Of a stretch of 64,000 nucleotides of DNA, positions 48,866 through 60,408 are shown piece by piece. Position 1 is the first letter of the stretch; each line of letters opens with the position of its first letter. A program made the translations under genes and the position numbers. The stretch spans positions 9,672,001 to 9,736,000 of the forward strand of contig NC_135262.1 of assembly GCF_964204865.1 (NCBI RefSeq). The letters run 5' to 3'. Origin of the DNA: Styela clava (taxonomy: Eukaryota; Chordata; Ascidiacea; Stolidobranchia; Styelidae). The notes beneath the pieces are model-generated. The model had not been told where the DNA came from, ran no database searches, and worked only from the letters and a program-made list of their open reading frames with translations.

Positions 48866-49140
48866 GATCTACTATATAATTCCTATATAGTAGATTGCTT
48901 TGTATAAACACACGCAATAACCTTATCATGATCATAAAAAGTGGTTATCAGTGATTATTTTATTATTAGAAATTGAGGGCAGAAGGCGAAGAAATGCCTA
49001 AAAGATAAAATACAATTTTGACAATCAATACAATTAAAATGTAACATTTGATAACACAACTGCGAAGTCCATTTTATCTTAGGCTTGTGCTGGATGCTCG
49101 TTATAAATGCAGGTGCATTGTGATATCCTAGGGCCTAGGC

Positions 49141-49790
49141 CAGTGTTTCCCAACCCGAGTCCGCGGGGCCTTTGAATGAGTCCGCAACTAGCCAGAAATT
49201 CACTGCGGGCCGCAAACGTTTTTGCGAAACTTAACTCAGCCAAGTTACGATTTACGTTAGAATTTACAAAAAAACATAAAAAGCAAGTTTATTCACATAA
49301 CATTAATCAAGTCATTAAATACTGGTTATTGAGTAGGGCTGGGCATATATTCAATTATTAGAATAGCAATTTGCTATTCGAAAATTTGATGACAGGTGAA
49401 AATGATTTGAAAATGTTCAAACCAAGTGAAATCATTGTCTCAGTTTCCCGGAGTACAAATGATACGATTAACAATATCTTTCATCCTCTTGCTGGATATT
49501 TTGATTGATGGAGCACTGCGAGGTTTCTCATTTCACTATGCTCGCAGAAAAAAAATAACATCGGACTTGATCAAACTCAATACAATTGATGCGCCTAGCA
49601 ACCGAGAACTTTTTTCAAATTGTAATACATTATAACGTGCAATAATAGAAGTAGGTAATTGTTGAAATTCGTTAAAATTCTGTTGTGCTTGGTTTTATTG
49701 CTTCTTCACACAGCGTACGGTTGCATAAACGCACCTTGAGTTCGCAAAGGTTTTCGCCGGTGAGAAAATAATCCGCGACCAAAAAAGGTT
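49141..49790. mobile_element. rearranged hAT-like element carrying captured DNA
   Basis: The left part (49141-49403) matches, in reverse orientation, the right part of the element at 26212-27353: CAGTGTTTCCCAACC, then CCGCAAACGTTTTTGC and TGGGCATATATTCAA. The right part (about 49740-49790) matches that element's left end in reverse (TTTTCGCCGGTGAGAAAATA). The last 11 bases of the terminal repeat are missing, yet GCCTAGGC flanks both sides (49133-49140 and 49791-49798). The centre (49406-49651) is not hAT sequence but a compacted copy of 47509-48252. Confidence 0.7.
49459..49635 (+). CDS. 58-aa signal-peptide-like ORF inside the hAT element
   Basis: The ATG opens MIRLTISFILLLDILIDGA, a hydrophobic signal-like segment, followed by a basic stretch (HYARRKK) and a short tail with one Cys, stop TAA at 49633-49635. 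The same start in the donor locus at about 47561 is broken by a stop. The frame spans the junction of the two captured blocks, so if real it reads through a fused product. It may be a remnant of a small secreted-peptide gene or chance. Confidence 0.3.
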   Translation: MIRLTISFILLLDILIDGALRGFSFHYARRKKITSDLIKLNTIDAPSNRELFSNCNTL

Positions 49791-49798
49791 GCCTAGGC

Positions 49799-52369
49799 AG
49801 TTATATAATTGATCATTTAAAAACAAAAAATTTGAAAATTTATGTGTTTTTGATATTAATTTTTTTCTCATGTTATAATTAGTAATAATCACATAAAATA
49901 TCTTTAACATTATTAGTGTTTCCTGATGGCTAAATACCATTTATAGTAATAGTTAAAGCTTGATCGAGCAAATTAACTTTTCAGGAGTATGCATCTCCAA
50001 CTGGTAGCTCAGTTCTTAGCTTGATAATCGGTACCCAGTAGGTAACCCTCGGCTTCATATACTTTGGAGCCCTTGACTAAGTGAACGCCGACAAAATTCG
50101 CAATTGCTCAGGTTTTTTTACTATAAGTATTGTAAAGCGACATTGAGAATTTTTTTCAAATTATATCGTTAACAGGATTATGGTAAAATAATACACATCA
50201 GTTCAATCCATAAAATACCAGCACGACTTTAAATATATATATCTCAAATAGAAAGGAGAATTCAATGTCACTATTATTTCATTCTATTTAAAATCTTTCA
50301 ATAATACCTGTTTTATCTCAATTTATTTTTCAGGACGAAGAAGAACCAATTTACATTTTATATAACACTTTGACTTATTATCTTCATTTTTATCATTCCT
50401 TTATAAACTATGAGCTTTATTTAGAAATTAGTTTCCTTCTGGCGTTTATACTAAAATTTAATCATCGCAAATATTGTTTGTTGTTGTTTATTGAGCAAGA
50501 AAATTTGGGTATAATTAAAAACTGTATTGTGCGTTGTATAACATTTTTTTTTAAATCGTTCAATATATCGTGGTCCACTTCAATACAATTTTGCCCATAT
50601 ATTCTTGTAGCAACAACTATATTCACATTGAGTTTAGAACAGTAAAAAGCATTAGGAACTTTCATAACGTGATATATATTCATCATTTTGTTCAATAATT
50701 TTATTACATATTTCAAACAAGTAATATAAAAAGTACCGTACTTTACGGACCAAGAGGCGCACCGTGTTATAAGACTCAACGGTTTTCCAGGAGTATCGGG
50801 TTATCGTTTCGATATAATTACTAAACCTCGTAGTTTTGGAATATTCCATTGCAAAAATTAAAGCATGAACGACTGCAAACTCCACAAGGCACAGATACAT
50901 TCTTATTTGATTATTCTTCGATCGAGCGTGATAATAAAGCGTTAGTTCACTGTTCAAGAGATAAGTATATATAACATGAAAAGAGGAAAGTCGTTGTATC
51001 TCAAATTATATCCCAAATAAAGTTCAATTATGATGCTTGAGTCAGAACAACTGTCAGACTAAATTCTTACATGACCTTAGACTGCGACAATAACGACAAA
51101 TATTGTTGTATCTTTGCTTTGTTGATCCAATAAAAACAAAGGTACCGGCATCCTCATTTAATGTAAGGCTATGATGTCCATCCATTTTAAGAAACAAAGA
51201 TCATGGCTTAATCTGTGGTACAGGTTCGTCTGCCAGAGGCCTTTTTATAATACTTGGTTTTTCTAGCTGCAAAACATAGCCCACGACTAGCGGATCCGAG
51301 CCGATAAAATTAACACCCTGGTGCCAGGAAGGAAATTATAGACTCGGAAATGCCACCGCTGGGATTTTGTCCACGCACCTGCATTTTGTCTATTTGATTA
51401 TTGGTGCAAGGATCAAATACTTAGACAATATTAACAAACGAAGGGCGAGCTTCAGGTGGCGTTAGTAACTTTAGTTCTTATATATGCACACACAGTAGCG
51501 GAATCTCCCATCGATAGAATACAATCCAGAAAAAGATTAATAACTTGTATCATTTGTGATTCTGAGTCGTGAGGTAATTATTAAAACCAAAAAAAAAGGA
51601 ATTAGAACAACAATATTGATTATATTCGTGTAAGACGAATGCATCTCGGAAGTATGTTTCCTATTAGCTCTCTGTAATATTGGCTCAACCGTGTTAGTCG
51701 AGAAGGCATCATGTAAAATATCTATTCAACCACCTTTGTAAAAACAGGAATATTTTTACTTATATTTGTAACTACAAATAGCGCCAACAACACGATTTTA
51801 CCAGGCTAGGTGCTGTACGTTAAAAATGATCTGTTTTAGTTTTTATAACATACTGAATCTTAGCAGTTAATTATGTAACATAAAAGAAGATAGCTATGTT
51901 AACAAGCATCGTGTGTGCTTATGAATGTAGGGCGGCAGTTTTTCAAAAAAAAAAATAGGATTTTACAATTATAAAATTCATTTTTGGATATATTTATATA
52001 CTGAATACTTTGATATAATAAATACTATACAACACATGTAAATGTATAGATCAAAATTGGCTGCTCTCAAAATATCGGACATCAAAAATCTCTTAAATAG
52101 ATACTCCAACACGTAATATCGCAGATCCGTTGAAGCAAATCAGGAATTGTCAAAAACTTCGACTACAAAAAACTTATATTTTGGCCTGACCAGAATATCG
52201 GAGTAATTAGAGTGTAGAGTGGAATAATTGTTGGAAGGTATTGCTAATATGTTTATAGATATGAAGAATTTGAAACGTGCACTGGAACTCGCGATATAAT
52301 TGATATATATAAATTTTTGTTATATTATGAACAGGTCACTATCCCTATTTATTCTAATCGTTCGTGATC
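49799..52369. other. gene-poor DNA upstream of the lipocalin gene
   Basis: AT-rich. Open frames on both strands at 50370-50957 are low-complexity without splice support. A weak kinase-like remnant is listed separately. The lipocalin promoter should lie just left of 52370; a TATATATAAATT stretch at about 52303-52314 could be a TATA-like element. Confidence 0.4.
51201..51545 (-). pseudogene. possible decayed protein-kinase C-terminal region
   Basis: The minus strand reads LFLDC, then after a gap PPEARPSFVNIV and TAA (51421-51423). This recalls kinase subdomain XI (LMLDCW, then RPSF and IV). Further downstream in other frames it reads NQIDKMQVRGQNPSGG and GSDPLVVGYVLQLEKPS, ending in TGA at 51201-51203. 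These peptides look protein-like, but the frame changes and stops mean it is not intact. The kinase assignment rests on a short motif and is weak. Confidence 0.2.
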
Positions 52370-54539
52370 ATGGCAATCCACAAAACAAGTTTAACAGTCT
52401 TGATATCTCTGTTGGGCTTATCTTTCTTAACTGCAAGAAAGCTACCTTCAGCTGACGAACTTGATGTGTCCAAGGTAAAGAAGAAACTTTGATGCATATT
52501 TGCCCTAATAATCCGAATTTGAAGTAAAAATATCTGGCGAAATAAATGTGGTAGTTTGATATACAACATATATATATAGTAAGATATATATGTTATATCA
52601 TTTAATGAGCGATTTAGAGTTAGATTTTTATTTATAAGTGGCATTCTCTCACACGCATGGTTTAAGAAAAACCGGATCTTTGCGATTTGGTTACACCGTG
52701 GTGTGGAGGTTGGCATAGGTATTAGCCGAAGAAACTAACTCTGGGTCGCCAATGTAGATATATCCATAGCTTCAATCATTATCACTTCGTTCATTTTAAT
52801 TTAGGTGTGGCAACTTTGGTACTATTGTCATTGGGTCCGCAACGAGAACATCTTCATACTACAAGATGTGCGGCTATGATATTGGATGAGTCATGATCTC
52901 AAACTGAGTCACTTGACTAGAATATTTATATCGTCGTATACACGCACAATAATTCCAATTTTTCGATTTACAGTTAATCGGCACAACATGGTACGTGGGA
53001 CTCCAAACAAACGATCCAGTGGCTTCTTATCTCACTTGTGCAAAACTTTCAAATTTTAAGAAAACGAAAACAGGATTTCAATACAATTCTACGGATCACG
53101 GAAAAAGGTATACTGAGTTTTTTGTTCATTAAAAAAATAGCTTCATCAGTTTTGTACGATTAAAATACAATTTGTCGCACTACCTAAAAATAGAAAAAGT
53201 AAAAATAAGAGGAGTTATTTCCGATTCAATTTCGGCTTATGCGCTTGACAACCTCGGTTGTATATTCATACTAACGTAAATAAATGAATGTTTGTCACGT
53301 GAAATAATTGGGCACGAAATCTGGTTCATTTTTCCAAATTGGTGCTGTGGTTAGCCTTGATAGGTCACTTTTTTTACTATATATTTTTAATTTGATCGCT
53401 CAAATTTTTATTTGATATCATATTAGCACTGTTTTGACAATTCCTTTCTTGATTTTGTAACCAGCTCGTTAAGTGTCCAGTATCTTTTAAAAACTTTGTA
53501 TTTTACATATTTACATCAGTTCCACTGTGGCAGAAATAACGGCTCATTTCAATCGTCAGAGAGCGGGAATCTATCGATTAAATAAACATCTCGACGGTAA
53601 AAATATTTATTAAATTCATTAGATTAGTTTTCAGTTTCAATCTTGTGGCTTATACCAATCTGTGACGATTCAATTTTATATCAAACGCTATTCTACAGAT
53701 ATTTACAGTTTTCGTGTACTGAACAATATTGTCCATATTGTTGGAGCATGCAAAATAATAAGATACGTTACTATATTGATATTTTATGTCAAGTAACCTA
53801 TGTGTTCACATGTATACTTCAGGTTTATATACAAATAAATAGGAGATGAATATTATGATAGTGTCGCACATGGATAATATGTATGTGATTGTCTTAGTGG
53901 TAATAATAAGGATAGTATTACAATATTAATCTCATTCTTTTTTATATTCAACTTAATTCAAGAATCGGCGATTATCGCTGATCATAAGAGTGATGCGGGA
54001 ATGCTTTACAATTCAGCGGCACATACTATGGGTAAGACAATGACAATGTAAAGATTATACTTTCTTCATACTTTTTGAAATCGCATACGGTCGTTTTGTG
54101 TGTCTAAAAATAGGGTTAAAGACTTCTACATGACATATATTTTTGTGAAACGTTTCACAAGGATATGCCTTGGCATTCTAACTTCATAAATATCGAAACC
54201 ATGTATTTTCAGATCAACAAGTACTATTTGGTGACAATTTTTTGATTGTTAGTGATTATAAGAACTACTACGGAAGTATACAAAGGTGCAACGACGGAGG
54301 TAGTAAGCATTGTTTAAATAGTTTTATAAAGCTGCTATTGGGAAAAAATTTATTTCCCGATTTTGACTACTCAGTGTCATCTATTTATTACAGGTGAATG
54401 GTGTGTTTGGGGATTTTTTCAGAGTACCAATCCAACTCTGAAAAATGTAGCTGCTTTCTACAACAAACTTGCTCAGCATGGTATTTCAGCCATTTTACAC
54501 GTGTCACTTTGTTCAGAACAAGAGCACTCGTCTATTTAA
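52370..54539 (+). CDS. secreted lipocalin
   Basis: Six short exons in phase: 52370-52474, 52974-53107, 53520-53596, 53963-54031, 54213-54299, 54394-54539 (618 nt, 205 residues). Lipocalins are secreted beta-barrel carriers of small hydrophobic ligands. Exon 1 encodes a signal peptide (MAIHKTSLTVLISLLGLSFL). Exon 2 opens with the lipocalin SCR1 motif, here IGTTWYVGLQTND, one residue longer than the usual GxW. Exon 5 has SCR2 (FLIVSDYKNY; family VxxTDYxxY). Exon 6 has the C-terminal pattern TNPTL, then FYNKLAQHGI, as in apolipoprotein D or beta-lactoglobulin relatives. Cys residues in exons 2, 5 and 6 can form barrel disulphides; NST in exon 2 is a glycosylation site. The exon-5 donor is tandem (GTAGTAAGC), so use of the second site would add one residue. 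No exon is long enough to stand out as an ORF. Confidence 0.85.
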
Positions 54540-57168
54540 AACAATTTAGGAGTTCAAATCCAATATATATATACGGTATTATAAAGAATTTAAAAAGATG
54601 CCAAGATATAAAATAGAGTTGATTGGAGTTATGACGTTTGTATCTCTGCCTTCGGGGGTTTAAGTTCATATATTGGCGTAGTTTACGTTATATTTATTGA
54701 AAATATTTTATTTATTGCATATCAAGTGGTCACTCATGCAAGAAATGCGTTTTATCGGATTTCTGTTTGACTGCAATTGCATCGTTTTCACCGAACTCAG
54801 GAATTTCATATATATATATATATAATGAAGAATGTGAAGCAATTAGTTTGAACTGTAGTAAGTGAGCTTTCAGGTGAAACGGTGTCAACGCAATTCTAGG
54901 GCGCTGATACAAACAGCTTTTCAATCACGTGAGGGCGAGCATATCAATGATTATGTTGTCGGTGCTGCAGCCTTTATGATGATCACATTTTGAAATTTCA
55001 TTATAAATGAGGTATGCAAGTCGTTGAGCTAATTCTGAGTAGTCTTGTATTTATGCTTTTACATCTTTCCGATGAGAGTAAAATTGTACGTTATTCTACA
55101 AAAATAAGATTCAGAGCTCTCAAATGCTTGACTTATTGGAATATCAAGATACAAGGACTGATACGTGACGTTGATTTCAAAGTTATGCGAACAATTCATG
55201 CTCACTGATTTACTATTTTGATCAATAAAATTTGGTCGGCTCTATTAGCTTACGTGACTACGCACAACTAAATCTGTAATGGTCTCTTCAAGCTGCTCAT
55301 TTCAAATACCAATTTTAAGTCATAAAACATGTTCGAATTACACAGAAGTTCAGTTATTACTGTATGGCGATTTAACAAAACATGTTCTTTCAATAGCCTA
55401 AATACAATTATGCCATAATTGCAACCTATAGTGAGAACATAAATGCTTGAGTGTTAGGCTACGATTATTTTCTTGCAAACTGTCTACGTGTAGGCTTCAT
55501 CTCCACAGACATGAAGTATAGCTTATCATTTAAAAGTGTTAACTGAATTCAGATGCAAATCTTCAGATTCCTATTTGTAACGTAGAAAATGCGCTTACAT
55601 CAGTTCTAAAACAGCCGTAAAACCTAGATAAGGAATTTTGATTCAATATTGCATTTTCATTCAAAAATTATATACCGCGTTTACTTGAACATAGGACAGT
55701 GTAATATTTCAATTTTTTATCGAAAAATAACACTAGAGCTCACTTTGGGGGGATGTCTTTTATTTTTAAAATTACAAAGTAGGGAATTACGAAATATTCA
55801 AATATACAAAATATGAAAACCGATATCCATTTACTAATAAATAACAGGTTTTTATTTGAAATAATTGCTAAACATAGACATTGGTGGCAAAATTGTGTAA
55901 TACGAAACGTTCAATACACGTCTTAGAAAAAGGCGGCGAACGCCCCAAGCAAACAATGACATGAGCGGAGGTATCAACCTGAAATATGATCATGATGTGG
56001 GCAATAACTTTTAGTTAAGGTATTGATGCTACTATAATATCGACAGCTTTGAAGTCACAAGGTAAACTGAAGTTTTTTTTTCATGTTTTCAAACTTTCAT
56101 TCGTATTGAGCAGAAAAACTCTTTTTTTTCAATTTTATTTTTGAAGTTCATCTGCGAGCTTTTGCAAATATTAGGACTATAACACTCCACCATGCAGGAT
56201 TAAAAATACCTTATTATAAAATCGCTCATTAAAAAAATACGCAGTACAGGAAGCACAGTTGAAGCTGAGAAAGCCTTGGGTTATCAGAAGTTCGCACATC
56301 GAGAAATGGTGATTAAAATAATACCTATAAAATAGGGTGCTCCCGAAGTATGCGAACCAAGATGGCGGACATCGGAACGTAACATGGGTAACAGGTTAGG
56401 GTTAGGCGATAATGTTTTTCCAATTTTCCTTTATTTAGTCCTATTATCAGTTCGAAGACTAGCCAAGAGCCTCCCGAAGTATTTATACCTAAAATTATGG
56501 CCTAACCCTAACCTAGTACACATATTACATTCCGATGTCCGCCATCTTGGTTCGCATACTTCGGGAGCCCCTAAAATAGTATATAAATATATATATAGTC
56601 GATTTTATAGCATCGTAGTAACCTCAGTCTTCTGTTATTAATCCTAGGTCTTCGCGCGCAGTTCCATAAAGATTGAAACAATAATCTAATGTTAAACAGA
56701 AATGCATATGCATAGGAAGCTCAGAGAATCAAGCAAAGTCGTTTCATGCAATAAACGTAGCGATACTGACAGACTGGCAACAGGCTTTGAAGACCTCAAT
56801 CTAAAGTCAGTTTTTACCACTTTATTTTATTTCTCGGCTGTTTGACAATAATTTCCAGTCAAGGTACGATGCTATCAAGTCAAAACTGTTATATAATCCA
56901 ACTTTGGACTGATTTAATTTATGCCCTACACTTCAGTCGGGCTACAAGTTTCGCAAAAATATAAAAATTATAAAGAAATCAGATTTGCCACAAAAATATT
57001 TGTTTGATAACCTACCTTTAAGATACAAGGTTTGGTTTGCCTTGAACATTCAAATTGATGCTGGAAGGGCAATGTGCAATACATTCCCGTTGCTTTTGAA
57101 CAATCGTTAAAAGTTGGCTAATTTGACTTTCATTTGTGATTCATCTCCTAGGTTTAATCAAAGACACA
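54540..57168. other. intergenic; possible minus-strand coding tail near 54746-54811
   Basis: Mostly AT-rich without genes. On the minus strand EIPEFGENDAIAVKQKSDK, ending HFLHE and stop near 54746, looks protein-like, but no acceptor or partner exon was found. An (AT)n run lies at about 54809-54826. The MITE at 56336 is listed separately. Confidence 0.35.
56336..56571. mobile_element. 236-bp hairpin MITE, best-preserved copy
   Basis: Ends GGTGCTCCCGAAGTATGCG and its inverted partner CGCATACTTCGGGAGCCCC; perfect 8-bp duplications TAAAATAG at 56328-56335 and 56572-56579. Arms continue through AACCAAGATGGCGGACATCG. The interior has TTAGGGTTAGG and, inverted, CCTAACCCTAACC. The 8-bp duplication points to hAT-type mobilisation. 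Confidence 0.85.
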
Positions 57169-59221
57169 ATGTATAGGAAAACGAATATCATCTATAGTTT
57201 TTTATTTTTGCTTACCCTGTGTCTTTCACAACATTGTAACTGCAAGAAAGTTGTGATCATCGGGGCAGGAGTAAGTGGCTTATCCGCTGCTCGAGTGTTA
57301 TTTGAAAATGGCCAATCTGATGTTACTATTCTCGAGGCAACTGACCGCATTGGAGGTCGAATATTTACAACAGAATTCAAAGGTCATATGTATGAACGCG
57401 GAGCTCAGTGGATTCATGGAATGGGGGAAAATCCCGTTTATAAGGTTAGTACCTTATCGGACAATCAAAAATATTTGTTTGTTATCTACTGACATCCTCG
57501 TCTACAAATAAAACCCAATTTTGCATATACCTTTTCAATTTTTTTATTAGCACGTTTTATGCTTCTATTTAAGATTTGAGCAAAGTGTAATATCACAAAA
57601 ACAATTCATGGTATTTTGTTATCACAGTACCTATCTGAAGATGCAAATCTTGAAATTGAGAGTCAGGGTCGCTACTCTCAGGCAAACGACTCCGAATTTC
57701 AGTACTACAGTGGAAGACCGTTGACTCCAATTATAGAAGATTTGATTTGGAATTCTTCAAGTACACTTCTTAATTGTTTTTTTCCATGTAACTTACTGGT
57801 GCGAATTCACGCATGCTTTACGCAGTATTTAGAACGTTTTGCAAATAACGTAAAGATTGGACAATCATTAACATGTTGACTATATCGAGTGACTGTTTCA
57901 TATTATGTGATGTGTCCAATAAACTAGTATTAAGAAGATAAGACAATAAAACGTTTTCAACAAGCCTGAATAGTACTGATTTAAGCAAATACATCATAGC
58001 ATTTTACAATTAATTACAGGTTATTCATTGTCAAAATGCTTGACTAAGTTTTAAAAATTAATAGCCATGCAATATAATTAATGATTTATCGATTTTAATT
58101 TCAATCCCAATTTTCTTGCAGAACTTTTGGATTATATTGGTTTGGAAATTGCATCAATGGGAAAAAGTGAGGAAGAAATGGCTAATTTGCCACTAGGAAG
58201 CTTGACAAGAAAATTGTGGAGAAAATTTTTTTCCAGACACTATAGTAAACTTGGACTTACTAGAGAAGTGATCGGCCCAATTTTTACAAACGAATTTGGA
58301 TTACTGGAGGTAGCTGTCGGAGGTCATCTGAATATTGTAAATTACCTAGCGTTGTACCAATATGAAGAGTATGGTGCCACCGACGTGAAAGTTTTGGATG
58401 GATACATGATTTTGCCCAAAAAATTGAGTAAAAATATCCCAAAAAGTGCAATCAAGTTAAATAGCAAAGTTCAAAGTATACAGTGGAATAGGAAAAATGA
58501 AAGTGGCGTCGCGATAACTTATGTAAATCAATTTAACAAGGCTGAAGTAATTCACGCTGATATGGTACTTGTGACGGTTTCGATCGGCTGTCTGAAAAAA
58601 TATCACAAAACTCTCTTTGATCCAAATTTGTCGATAAAAAAACAATCTGCAATACAGAGGATCGGTTTCGGTGCTACCAACAAAATGTTGCTGTTTTACG
58701 AAAATCCATTTTGGGGCCCCGGAAAATTTTCCGAAAAATATCTGTTATGGGATTCGTACGATGAATTAACTGCTACAATACCCAAAGACGAGTTTTCTGT
58801 TAAAAGTCATTGGTGTCGTGGCGTATATAAAATCACAAGCTACAAAACAAATTTTCTCATGATGTGGATAACTAAAAAGACTTCGAATCGGATACGTAAA
58901 ACACCTGAAAGTGAACTCAAACTGACTGTTACAAATTTGTTGCGACGATTTCTGAACAATCCAAAATTACCAGGTCCTGATGATATCATAACCACCGAAT
59001 GGCACCGGGATACAAATTTTCTTGGCACCTACAGCTATCCGACAATTGGACAAATGTCAAGCCATCAGAAAAAAGTACGAGAACCTCTATACGTTAACGA
59101 CATGCCAAGAGTATTTTTTGCGGGAGAAGCGTTGAGTGTATCGAGGTATGGCACGGTAGATGGAGCATTCTCGACAGGAAAAAGTGAAGGAGAAAGAATC
59201 TTAAAGTTTATACATGGATAG
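57169..59221 (+). CDS. secreted FAD-dependent polyamine/amine oxidase
   Basis: Three exons in phase: 57169-57444, 57628-57760, 58122-59221 (1509 nt, 502 residues, normal for PAOX/SMOX relatives). It should oxidise polyamines or related amines, releasing an aldehyde and hydrogen peroxide. Residues 1-25 form a signal peptide (hydrophobic [10 protein letters not shown]), so the product is probably secreted, unlike vertebrate SMOX/PAOX, which are intracellular. Seen: FAD-binding [17 protein letters not shown], then [18 protein letters not shown] (78-84) with the active-site His; [15 protein letters not shown] with the conserved Lys next to flavin N5; and the C-terminal flavin motif [26 protein letters not shown] follows the stop by only 8 bases (59230-59235). 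The start at 57169 was chosen because it is the first ATG and directly precedes the signal sequence. Substrate specificity cannot be read from sequence. Confidence 0.9.
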
Positions 59222-60408
59222 AAGCCGTTAATAAAGCCGGTTTATACTTTGGGTTAAAATACTCTGTTAATTTTCTGTTCCTTGTTAGTATAATCGCATG
59301 TATATTATCTAATTATAATATGCTCAATACAACTTGTTCTGGTTGTAAACTATATTGAAGTCATAGGGAATACATGGGCTTTATCTATATTGGAGATAGT
59401 TATATATCGTATTCAAAGAACCGAACATTATTCACATTTAATTAAGAAACATGAGAAGCATTGAAATAGGATATTGTTACAAAAAATCGTGTTTTTACCT
59501 CAGGCTAACTAGCATCGCATGGAAGATAAATATGAGTTTATCACAGCAATCTCGAAAACCACTGCGGTTCTAAGAGCCGTAACAAAATCTTGACGGTGAA
59601 AATCAAATATAAGATAACACAAAAAATATTAACACAAAAATGGCAGAACTACAATGGGTAAAGATATTCATTGGCTCATATCAATACCTGGCTAATAGTT
59701 TACAAAGGGTATGAACACAGCCGGTCGGTCTGGTGCCATTTTACATGGGTTATTTTTTGTTAACCATCAAGCCCCGAAGCTTCACTCATGGCCTTTTAAT
59801 AGCGTGTGATAGAGTATGGTTGCCCATCGTTGTCACGCTTAAAATTGAAAAAAAAATTAAAAAAAAAATAAAAAACTTAAAATAAAAGTAAAATAAAAAA
59901 ATAGTTATAAAAAAATTATAAATAAAATGCGAAAAAAAATTTAAAATGAAAACGAAAATAAAATAAAAACAAAATTATAAAAAAAAAGTAAAAAAAAAAA
60001 CGTGAAAACGCCTCGCGGCCCATCGTTGTCACGCGTTTTTATTTTGAGAAAATTTGCTTCGGCTTGGGACCAACGTTGTCATGCATAATCCTACGCGCAC
60101 AAACGGTGTTTCCTGGGTTTCTAACTCACGACTGATTTTCTTGAGCAATATTCAATAAATTCAAAACGAAACTGTTCTATAAATTCTCCATGCTACAAGT
60201 TCAACTAAAAGTAATATATTTATAATAATGATAAGAGAATATAGAATTGAGTACGAAAATTCGGGAAATTTGTTTTTACGTGTAGAAGGTAATTTATTGG
60301 AGAATGCTGCTCAGCTGTATGGACGCACTTAGGATACCGGTACCGTCTGACCGTACCTGTACCCATGCAATCACTGATGAAACGATTGGGAGATACGGAT
60401 AGTCTAGC
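59222..60408. other. intergenic with low-complexity tract
   Basis: No gene. It contains an A-rich tract (listed) flanked on both sides by CATCGTTGTCACGC (about 59825 and 60021) with a related AACGTTGTCATGC at about 60072. A TACCGGTACCG step lies near 60336. Confidence 0.5.
59847..60002 (+). repeat. A-rich low-complexity tract
   Basis: About 155 bases made almost wholly of A runs broken by single T, TT or G. It is bracketed by CATCGTTGTCACGC direct repeats, which suggests expansion of an A-rich simple repeat inside an older repeat unit. Confidence 0.8.

Noticed and set aside
50462-50957. Overlapping minus-strand frames of about 100 residues
   Set aside because: No splice context or recognisable motif; likely chance in AT-rich DNA.
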